Below are positions 57,834 through 64,000 of a stretch of DNA of 64,000 nucleotides, in pieces. Every line of letters begins with the position of its first letter. Position 1 is the stretch's first letter. Made by a program: the position numbers and the translations under genes. The notes under the pieces were generated by a model. That model was not told the DNA's origin. It was given only the letters and a program-made list of their open reading frames with translations, and did not search any database. The DNA comes from Corynebacterium tuberculostearicum (GTDB lineage: Bacteria; Actinomycetota; Actinomycetes; Mycobacteriales; Mycobacteriaceae): the NCBI RefSeq assembly GCF_030506365.1, contig NZ_CP073092.1:124001-188000 (forward strand), read 5' to 3'.

Positions 57834-60083
57834 CTACCCTAGGAGGTCTGCCAAGTCGCTATCGGGGCCGATGAGGTCATCCAACGACGGCGCCTCTGGC
57901 TGGGCCGGTGCCTGGTTGCTATTACCGCTATTGCCACCATTGCCGCTATTGCCATTGCCGCGTTGCGGTTTCGGGGCAGGCTTCGGGCTCTCCGGCTTGT
58001 TCTCCGGCTGAGCCGGCTTGGTTTCCTCTTCCGGAGCTGCTTGCTCGGCAGGGGCCTCGTAGTCCTGGGTATCGCCAGCGCCGCTATCCCAGCTCGGGTC
58101 ATAGGCCGGAGCGGCCGTTCCGGCGCCCATGTTGCCGAATCCCAGCGGATAGGCAGCCGGGAAGTTTTGGAATTCGGAGTTGGCCAGGGAGTTGTCCAGC
58201 ACGGCCTTCCAAATCTTGGTTGGCGCGCCGGCGCCGTACATGATGCCGCCGTACTGATCGAAGATAGCGGAGGTGTTATCCGCGGTACCTACCCACACGG
58301 CGGTAGCCAGCTGCGGGGTGGCACCGACCATCCAGGCATCCTTGTTATTGCCGGTATCGCCCATCTGAGTGGTACCGGTCTTGGAGGCGGAAACACGGCC
58401 ACCGGCAAGGGTGCCATTAGACCATGCGGCCACCGGCTCCATGGCTTCGATGACGTTATTAGCCACGTTGGACGATACGCGGCGCTCGCCCTCGTCTTCG
58501 GGGTGCTCGTACAGCACTTCGCCGGCAGCGTTTTCTACGCGCTGCACAAAGTGCGGGTTATGCCACACGCCCTGGTTAGCCAGGGTGGACATTGCGGTGG
58601 CCATATCGAGCGGGCGGGACTGGTACTGGCCCAGAACAATGCCTTCGAATGGCTGCTTGCCGTTTTCCGTCAGCGTCTTTTCAATGCCCGGCAGGGACTT
58701 AGCCACGCCAAGGGCGTGCGCCATATCTGCGGTGTCCTGCGTGCCGTTCTTGAGGTCCTCCTGCAGGCGAAGGAAGGAGGTATTCAGGGAATGCTTGGTA
58801 GCCTCGCGCAGGTTGCATACGCCGCAGCCGCCGCCCACGTTGGTGACAACATCCGAGCCGGGCAGCTGGTACGGAGCGGACGAGTAATTGGTATCTAGGC
58901 TGATGCCCTGCTGCAGAGCGGCCGCAAGGGTCATGATCTTGAAAGTAGAACCGGTCTGCAGCGGGGAGTTGGCGTAGTCCCAACCATTGGAATCGTGGCC
59001 GCCAAAGTATCCACGGACCGCACCGGTCTTCGGATCGATGGTCACGGAAGCCGCACGCGCATCCTCTTGCAGCGGAGCCATCTGGTCATCGACTGCCTGA
59101 ATGGTGTTGTTTTGCACATTCATGTCGATGGTGGTGGTGATGCGCAGGCCGCCGGTGGACACCTCGTTTTCGGTGATGCCTACCTCTTCCAGTTCGCGGA
59201 TGACCTGATCCTTGATGTGGCCATTAGCGCCTGGGGCTTCGGTGTAGGCAGAGTACTCAGCTGGGTCGCGGGTCTCTGGGAAGACCATGCCATCGCGCTG
59301 TTCCTGGGTGAGGTCACCCATGTCTACCAAGCCATCAAGGACGTAGTTCCAGCGGTCCTCGGAGCCCTCCTGGTTCACGCGCGGGTCGAGGCCGGACGGG
59401 GACTGAATGAGGCCGGCGAGCATGGCGCCTTCCTCCGGAGTGAGGTCCTTGGCGTCCTTATCAAAGTAGGCGTTGGATGCCGCCTGGATGCCGTAGGCAT
59501 TGCGGCCGAAGTACACGGTGTTGAGGTAGGCGTTGAGAATATCCTCCTTATCCCACTCATTGGTCATCTTCACCGAGTAGATGAGCTCGCGAATCTTGCG
59601 CACGTAGGAGTATTCGTTACCCACCAGCGTGTTTTTCACATACTGCTGGGTAATGGTGGAACCGCCGCCAGCATCTTCATTGCCGGTTACCTTACCCACC
59701 ACGGCGCGGCCGAGGCCGGTGAAGGAGAAGCCGGAGTTATCCCAAAAGTCACGGTCCTCCGCGGCCAGCACGGAGTCCTGCACGTATTCCGGGATTTCAT
59801 CCAGCTTCACGTGGGTGCGGTTGCCTTCCGGCGGCACCAAGCGGGCGAGCTGGGTCTGATTATCACCCGCATAGATGGTGGAGACCTGGTTATTGGCTAG
59901 GTCCTTCGGCTCCGGAACGGAGTATTGCGAGTATGCGTAGGCAAAAAGTCCTGCGGGCAGTGCTACAAAGACCAGTAGGAACGCCAAAACGACCCACGGC
60001 CAGATGCGGCGCTTCTTTGTCGCCTGCTTTTTGCTGGGGCGAGCCCCCTTAGCGGACTTGCCGGTAGATTCCTTCTCGGTCAC
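57834..60083 (-). CDS. ponA: Class A penicillin-binding protein
   Basis: A 749-residue bifunctional peptidoglycan synthase. A basic cytoplasmic tail is followed by a membrane helix (about 28-51). The transglycosylase domain (about 80-260) has catalytic Glu109 in AAEDRDFW. The transpeptidase domain has SxxK at Ser379-Lys382 (GSTFK) and KTG at 568-570 (SKTGTT). The C-terminus is a long Pro/Glu/Asn-rich tail. It polymerises and cross-links wall glycan. GTG start at 60083 with GAGGA upstream. The GT87 gene follows six bases later. Confidence 0.95.
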   Translation of the reverse strand: MTEKESTGKSAKGARPSKKQATKKRRIWPWVVLAFLLVFVALPAGLFAYAYSQYSVPEPKDLANNQVSTIYAGDNQTQLARLVPPEGNRTHVKLDEIPEYVQDSVLAAEDRDFWDNSGFSFTGLGRAVVGKVTGNEDAGGGSTITQQYVKNTLVGNEYSYVRKIRELIYSVKMTNEWDKEDILNAYLNTVYFGRNAYGIQAASNAYFDKDAKDLTPEEGAMLAGLIQSPSGLDPRVNQEGSEDRWNYVLDGLVDMGDLTQEQRDGMVFPETRDPAEYSAYTEAPGANGHIKDQVIRELEEVGITENEVSTGGLRITTTIDMNVQNNTIQAVDDQMAPLQEDARAASVTIDPKTGAVRGYFGGHDSNGWDYANSPLQTGSTFKIMTLAAALQQGISLDTNYSSAPYQLPGSDVVTNVGGGCGVCNLREATKHSLNTSFLRLQEDLKNGTQDTADMAHALGVAKSLPGIEKTLTENGKQPFEGIVLGQYQSRPLDMATAMSTLANQGVWHNPHFVQRVENAAGEVLYEHPEDEGERRVSSNVANNVIEAMEPVAAWSNGTLAGGRVSASKTGTTQMGDTGNNKDAWMVGATPQLATAVWVGTADNTSAIFDQYGGIMYGAGAPTKIWKAVLDNSLANSEFQNFPAAYPLGFGNMGAGTAAPAYDPSWDSGAGDTQDYEAPAEQAAPEEETKPAQPENKPESPKPAPKPQRGNGNSGNGGNSGNSNQAPAQPEAPSLDDLIGPDSDLADLLG

Positions 60084-60158
60084 TGATTCGTGTCCTCATT
60101 CATCCCTGATCACAAACTAAATAATTGCAGCTTACTGCCTAAGGCGGTGCGCGGGAAA

Positions 60159-60536
60159 CTAACACGCGTTAAATGCAGTAGCAGAACGCAACAAGTGGTT
60201 CCACCGGCACTGGCGGCATACCTCCACCTCGTGCACCGTAAACTCCAAGCCCTCAGCTACAAACTCCGCTATTTCTTTCTCACTGCGGGCACTCCCGGCG
60301 CGACGGCCGAGGTTCTCGCCATAGACCCAGCGCGTAAGCCGCAAAGGCTCGCCGCACACGGGGCATTCCTTATCCATGGTGCGCCCGTGGTGCTCAGCTG
60401 CGGCGCGCAGCAAAAAGTCAGCATCGCACACGTCCTCCCGCGTGAGCTGCCCGGCGCGAAATTCGCGCAAGTGGTGGGCGCGCTCCCACTCATGGGAGAG
60501 CACGTGCTTATAGGCAACGGAATTCACCCGGATCAT
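60159..60536 (-). CDS. DUF5318-family zinc-ribbon protein
   Basis: A 125-residue protein of a family seen at this place in mycobacteria (Rv0049). Two cysteine pairs, CPVCGEPL and CRQCRWNHL, are spaced as in a zinc ribbon. The N-terminal half is helical and basic. Function unknown. The ATG at 60536 has AGAGG upstream; the frame extends to 60566. It lies directly upstream of ponA. Confidence 0.83.
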   Translation of the reverse strand: MIRVNSVAYKHVLSHEWERAHHLREFRAGQLTREDVCDADFLLRAAAEHHGRTMDKECPVCGEPLRLTRWVYGENLGRRAGSARSEKEIAEFVAEGLEFTVHEVEVCRQCRWNHLLRSATAFNAC

Positions 60537-60653
60537 CCTAATTACCTCTTCTTGATCGATCCACATGGCGTTATGCCACCGTAGGGCATAATTTTCGGCT
60601 TACCCTTGCGCAGTCACTGACAGCTACAACTCATGGAGTTAAAGGAGTAGACC

Positions 60654-61742
60654 GTGTCCGAAAAAGTAAAGGTCGCCATCGTGGGCGTCGGCAACTGCGC
60701 CACGTCCCTCATTGAAGGCGTGGAGTTTTATCGCAACGCCGCGGCCGATGCAGATATTCCTGGTTTGATGCACGCCCAGTTTGGCCCGTACCACGTAGGC
60801 GATGTGGAATTCGTTGCCGCCTTCGACGTGGATGCGGACAAGGTGGGCAAGGATCTGGCGGAGGCTACGCGCAGCTCCCGCAATTGCACCATTTCCATTA
60901 CCGACGTCCCTGAGCTGGGCGTTACCGTGCAGCGCGGTCCTACCCTGGACGGCCTCGGCCGGTACTACCAAGAATCCATCGCGGAATCGGAAGCCCCGCT
61001 TGCCGACGTCCCCGCCGTACTCCGCCAGTCCGGCGCCGACGTCGTAGTCTCCTACCTACCGGTGGGCTCTGAAGAAGCGGATAAATTCTACGCCCAGGCG
61101 GCCATCGATGCCGGCTGCGCCTTTGTCAATGCCTTGCCGGTCTTTATTGCCTCTGATCCGGTATGGGCGAAGAAGTTCGAAGACGCCGGGCTGCCCATCG
61201 TGGGCGATGATATTAAGTCCCAGGTGGGCGCGACCATTACTCACCGCGTCATGGCGAAGCTCTTTGAAGACCGCGGCGTGCGCTTGGAGCGCACCATGCA
61301 GCTCAATGTGGGCGGCAATATGGATTTCAAGAATATGCTCGAGCGCGAGCGCCTCGAATCCAAAAAGATCTCCAAGACGCAGGCCGTAACCTCTAACCTG
61401 CACAACTCGCCCATCGCCGGCAAGCGGGAGGACCGCAACGTCCACATCGGGCCTTCCGATTACGTGGAATGGCTCGATGATCGCAAATGGGCCTATGTCC
61501 GCTTAGAGGGCTCCGCCTTTGGCGAAGTACCGCTGAACTTGGAGTACAAGCTGGAGGTCTGGGACTCGCCTAACTCCGCCGGCATCATCATTGACGCCGT
61601 ACGCGCCGCCAAGATTGCCCTCGACCGCGGGGTGGCGGGCCCGGTACTGGCTGCCTCGTCCTACCTGATGAAATCCCCGCCGGTACAAAAGGCTGATGAC
61701 GTGGCGCGCGCCGAGCTAGAAGGCTTTATTGCCGGAAACTAA
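60654..61742 (+). CDS. ino1: Inositol-3-phosphate synthase
   Basis: A 362-residue NAD-dependent enzyme that makes inositol 1-phosphate from glucose 6-phosphate. The nucleotide motif [11 protein letters not shown] is at about 9-19, followed by [29 protein letters not shown] and [13 protein letters not shown] mark the catalytic region. Its product feeds phosphatidylinositol, mannosylated lipids and mycothiol. GTG start with AAAGGAG at good spacing. It is divergent from the DUF5318 gene over 117 bases. Confidence 0.96.
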   Translation: MSEKVKVAIVGVGNCATSLIEGVEFYRNAAADADIPGLMHAQFGPYHVGDVEFVAAFDVDADKVGKDLAEATRSSRNCTISITDVPELGVTVQRGPTLDGLGRYYQESIAESEAPLADVPAVLRQSGADVVVSYLPVGSEEADKFYAQAAIDAGCAFVNALPVFIASDPVWAKKFEDAGLPIVGDDIKSQVGATITHRVMAKLFEDRGVRLERTMQLNVGGNMDFKNMLERERLESKKISKTQAVTSNLHNSPIAGKREDRNVHIGPSDYVEWLDDRKWAYVRLEGSAFGEVPLNLEYKLEVWDSPNSAGIIIDAVRAAKIALDRGVAGPVLAASSYLMKSPPVQKADDVARAELEGFIAGN

Positions 61743-61770
61743 TTTTTTGACTTCCGAACTACCGCGCAGG

Positions 61771-61795
61771 GAAAACGGGCTATACAATCGTTTTC
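61771..61795. promoter_or_regulatory. Inverted repeat in the MarR gene promoter
   Basis: GAAAACG (61771-61777) and CGTTTTC (61789-61795) are perfect inverted arms 11 bases apart. TACAAT, the likely -10, lies between them and ends eight bases before the ATG. A regulator bound here would block its own promoter. Confidence 0.65.
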
Positions 61796-61796
61796 T

Positions 61797-62297
61797 ATGA
61801 CGCAGCAACATGAGGAGAAGGGCCCCGCTCAATCCCCGTCTACGTACGAGGATGCCGTCGAGGTCGCGCGTTCCATCCAGCCGTCGCTCAATAAGCTCAT
61901 TCTTATTTTCCAGCGCACGGCGGAGGGCTCTTCATTGACCACCTCGCAGGTGTCCATCATGAACCAGCTGCGTATGCGCGGACCGTCCCGCGTTTCCACC
62001 ATCGCGCAGGCAGAACTTATCCGCATGCCCACCGCCTCCAACGCGCTCTATCAGCTAGAGCGCCGCGGCTACGTGGAACGCCACCGCGATGAAGAGGACC
62101 GCCGCGGCGTCTTGGTAGCGCTGACGCAACTAGGCGAATCCGAACTAGCCATAGTCTCGCAGCAGCGCGCCTCCGCCCTAGCAGAGATCATGCGGTGGCT
62201 CGAGCCGAAGGATTTGGAGACCGCCAACGAAGTAGCCACCGTTATCTCCAAGCTGGCTGATGTCTATCGCCCCACAATGAACGGCGAACAGCGCTAG
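61797..62297 (+). CDS. MarR-family transcriptional regulator
   Basis: A 166-residue regulator with the MarR winged helix-turn-helix (about 50-115): STIAQAELIRMPTASNALYQLERRGYVERH with the wing RDEEDRRGVLVALT, here in part as ELIRMPTASNALYQLERRG. N- and C-terminal helices form the dimer. The ATG lies eight bases past a likely -10 and has no ribosome site. The next gene is a universal stress protein, as with the MarR-type regulator MalR in C. glutamicum if my memory is right, so it may control envelope or stress genes. Ligand unknown. Confidence 0.85.
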   Translation: MTQQHEEKGPAQSPSTYEDAVEVARSIQPSLNKLILIFQRTAEGSSLTTSQVSIMNQLRMRGPSRVSTIAQAELIRMPTASNALYQLERRGYVERHRDEEDRRGVLVALTQLGESELAIVSQQRASALAEIMRWLEPKDLETANEVATVISKLADVYRPTMNGEQR

Positions 62298-62384
62298 TTT
62301 TGCCCGCGGTGATTTCATTTTTCTTGGCCTTAACGTGATAATTGAGGGAAACGAAAACCGTAATCTCTCACTAGTTCACTCCGT

Positions 62385-63356
62385 ATGGCAACTGATTCTT
62401 CCGATGGGCATCTGCCGGCCTTGAGCAAGGGCTCGGCCGATAAACCCCTTCGCATTCTTATTTCTTGGAGCCCTTCTTCCTCCGGAACCGAGGCTCTAGA
62501 TTGTGCCGCGTGGCTTTCCCGTACCGCCACTACCCAGGTGCGGGTCATCTCTACCGTGTTCCAGCCGTGGACTACTACTTCCCTCACCAAGCTGGGCGGA
62601 AAATATAAGAAATGGTTTAAAGCACAAAAGGAGGCCTGCGCAGCCGCTACCCATGCCGCCCTCGATGAAGCCGGCGTACCCCGCAGCTGCTGGGATGACA
62701 AGCCTTCCCTCTTGGTCGACGGGCCTTCGCGCCCCCACCTACTGACGGAGATGGCCAAGAAATTCCAGGCAGACCTCATCATCTTAGGCCCCAACCAGGC
62801 TGCGCCAAAGGGCCGTTTCTTTGCTGGTTCTACGGCCGATACCTTGCTGCATTATTCTCCTCAGCCGTTGGGTTTGGTGCCACGCAAGGTAAAGCTGTCC
62901 AAGCACGGCGTCACCCGCTTTAACTTTGCCATCACCGAACGCAGCCCGCGCGAAGATCATGAGATGCTCGCCGCAGCGGAGCTCGCCAACCGCTGGAATC
63001 TGCCGCTGCGCCTGCTTGTCTTCTCAGCAAAGGGACTGCTCAATACGCCGTCGAAAGACAAGCACGATATGGCGCTCAAGCTGGCAGCCGAGTGGCTCGA
63101 GGATTCCCTCGCCATGCTGGACCGCGCCCGCGATAGCATCCAGGAGAAATTCCCCGAGCTGGATGTCACCTCTGAAATTGGTTCCGGCGCGGGCTGGGGC
63201 GGCGCGGTGGATTCGCTCAAGTGGAAGAAGGGCGATCTCATGCTCATGGCCTCCACCCCGCAGGGCCCCATCGCCCGCGTGTTCTTGGGATCTACCGCCA
63301 CGGAGCTGCTGCCGCATATTCGGGTGCCTATCTTGGTCCACCCATCCTGCGGTTAG
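62385..63356 (+). CDS. Tandem universal stress-like protein
   Basis: A 323-residue protein with two USP-like domains (about 20-165 and 170-320). The first keeps ILGPNQAAPKGRFFAGSTADTLLH and the second LMASTPQGPIARVFLGSTATELL, both resembling the ATP loop but with an altered G-X2-G pattern, so ATP binding is less certain than in the gene at 36852. It follows a MarR regulator on the same strand. No clear ribosome site precedes the ATG at 62385. Confidence 0.82.
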   Translation: MATDSSDGHLPALSKGSADKPLRILISWSPSSSGTEALDCAAWLSRTATTQVRVISTVFQPWTTTSLTKLGGKYKKWFKAQKEACAAATHAALDEAGVPRSCWDDKPSLLVDGPSRPHLLTEMAKKFQADLIILGPNQAAPKGRFFAGSTADTLLHYSPQPLGLVPRKVKLSKHGVTRFNFAITERSPREDHEMLAAAELANRWNLPLRLLVFSAKGLLNTPSKDKHDMALKLAAEWLEDSLAMLDRARDSIQEKFPELDVTSEIGSGAGWGGAVDSLKWKKGDLMLMASTPQGPIARVFLGSTATELLPHIRVPILVHPSCG

Positions 63357-63365
63357 GATTGGGGC

Positions 63366-63848
63366 ATGAGCCAGCGACCAGAGCATCCCGAAAACGATCT
63401 GACTTCCGATGCGGACTATGCCAATCTGCGCCGCCCGGAACCGCGGAGCTTTGATGAGCTGGCCGATGAGCCGGACCCTTTAGAGATTGCCGCTGCTAAC
63501 CGCCGCTCCACCCGCCAGGCCGTCTGGTACATGATCGGCGTTCTTGTGCTCTCCGCGCTTTATGGTTTCGCAGTCGCACTCATCACCCGGCTCTCCGGTG
63601 GTCCCTTGTGTGAGGATGGCACCGCCACGTGGCTCTGCACCGACGGGCAGCGCACCTTCTTTAGCCTGACCACCCCGATCATTCCCTTCTTCGGCATGAT
63701 CGGCTGCGCCATCATCATGGTGCGCAAGCTGCACCGCTATCTGCGGTGGCGCAGTTGGATGGCCATTTTCTGGGTCATGGCCTGCAATTTCATGCTGTGG
63801 ACCATTACCGATATCCAGCTGTTCCTCATGGACTCGGCCGCCGCATAG
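63366..63848 (+). CDS. Membrane protein, unknown
   Basis: A 160-residue protein. The N-terminal third is acidic and soluble (about 1-50), followed by three hydrophobic helices (about 54-75, 95-118 and 128-150). Two cysteines (GGPLCEDG and TWLCTDG) lie in the loop after the first helix and may pair outside the cell. I do not recognise the family. It lies nine bases after the USP gene and probably shares its transcript. Confidence 0.78.
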   Translation: MSQRPEHPENDLTSDADYANLRRPEPRSFDELADEPDPLEIAAANRRSTRQAVWYMIGVLVLSALYGFAVALITRLSGGPLCEDGTATWLCTDGQRTFFSLTTPIIPFFGMIGCAIIMVRKLHRYLRWRSWMAIFWVMACNFMLWTITDIQLFLMDSAAA

Positions 63849-63865
63849 AAACTTTCCGCCTCCCT

Positions 63866-64000
63866 ATGATCCTCCTGCTTGATAATTACGATTCTTATAC
63901 CTTCAACCTTGCCCACCTCATCGCGGAGGTAGCCGGACGCGAACCACTCGTCGTCGCCGCCGGTGAAGCGGAAGGGCTGGCCGAGCGCGTCCGTGCCGGC
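63866..64000 (+). CDS. Glutamine amidotransferase, chorismate-type (partial)
   Basis: The first 45 codons are in the window, and the frame runs off the end. MILLLDNYDSYTFNLAHLIA is the start of the TrpG/PabA family, which supplies ammonia to anthranilate or aminodeoxychorismate synthase. In corynebacteria this could be the amidotransferase part of a fused PabA-PabB protein for folate. The partial sequence cannot decide between folate and tryptophan. Confidence 0.85.
   Translation, partial: MILLLDNYDSYTFNLAHLIAEVAGREPLVVAAGEAEGLAERVRAG

Overview
The window looks like chromosomal DNA of a Corynebacterium. Mean GC is high. It carries glf (UDP-galactopyranose mutase), a GT87 mannosyltransferase-like protein, an LCP ligase, a class E sortase, ino1, McbR, a FarR-type GntR regulator and an HrrSA-type two-component system. 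Gene order matches what I remember of C. glutamicum, and partly of Mycobacterium tuberculosis (serS, septum-formation protein, HExxH protein, phosphoglycerate mutase-like, pheA; also ponA, GT87, rpsF, ssb, rplI). The species cannot be named from this alone. I see no insertion sequence, prophage, CRISPR array or tRNA gene.

Layout. 1-5.5 kb: end of an unidentified gene, a degenerate arsenate-reductase-like protein, a small basic ORF with a terminator inside it, glf, a secreted PGRP-type amidase and a HAD phosphatase. 5.5-11.5 kb: glycerol block glpD-glpF-glpK, then serS and a PlsC-type acyltransferase with a dead HAD-like tail. 12.8-21.4 kb: FarR-like regulator, septum-formation protein, minimal metallopeptidase, phosphoglycerate mutase-like, pheA, amidase, CPBP membrane protein, LCP protein, DUF5926 and glpQ. 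21.4-30.5 kb: ldh, a membrane alpha/beta hydrolase, msrA and sodA, a LysR regulator beside an MFS exporter, a polytopic membrane protein and a RecB/RNase H-like nuclease. 30.5-38.9 kb: DUF6474, an Lsr2-like protein, HrrA/HrrS, a lipoprotein, a 50-aa membrane protein coupled to a class E sortase, a second YidC, mcbR, a GlsB-type protein, a universal stress protein, a 47-aa hydrophobic ORF and an RluA pseudouridine synthase. 39.2-45.1 kb: one rRNA operon on the minus strand (16S-23S-5S) with promoter, leader, processing stem and terminator. 45.1-52.8 kb: GntR/ABC/membrane operon, NYN protein, PspA, thioredoxin, a copper operon (copZ-copA) under a CsoR-type operator, and a VanZ-like protein. 52.8-60.5 kb: dnaB, a cluster of DnaA boxes, the rpsF-ssb-rplI operon, GT87, ponA and DUF5318. 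60.6-64 kb: ino1, a MarR regulator with a likely auto-operator, a tandem USP protein, a membrane protein and the start of a glutamine amidotransferase.

How they work together. Several blocks serve the mycolate-type envelope: glf supplies galactofuranose, ponA and the LCP protein build and decorate peptidoglycan, ino1 feeds phosphatidylinositol mannoside and mycothiol synthesis, and the glycerol and PlsC genes feed phospholipids. Stress and metal genes (msrA, sodA, two USP genes, PspA, thioredoxin, copZA, HrrSA) form a second theme.

The genome is tightly packed. Seven convergent gene pairs share stop codons in a 4-base overlap. Two divergent pairs share a CATG at their starts. Several genes have a -10-like hexamer 6-8 bases before the start codon and no Shine-Dalgarno sequence, as in leaderless corynebacterial genes. 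The most unusual item is the small basic ORF at 1176-1364. It has a near-perfect Shine-Dalgarno sequence, and the glf terminator lies inside its reading frame, so most of its mRNA should lack a stop codon, as in the ribosome-rescue genes arfA and brfA.
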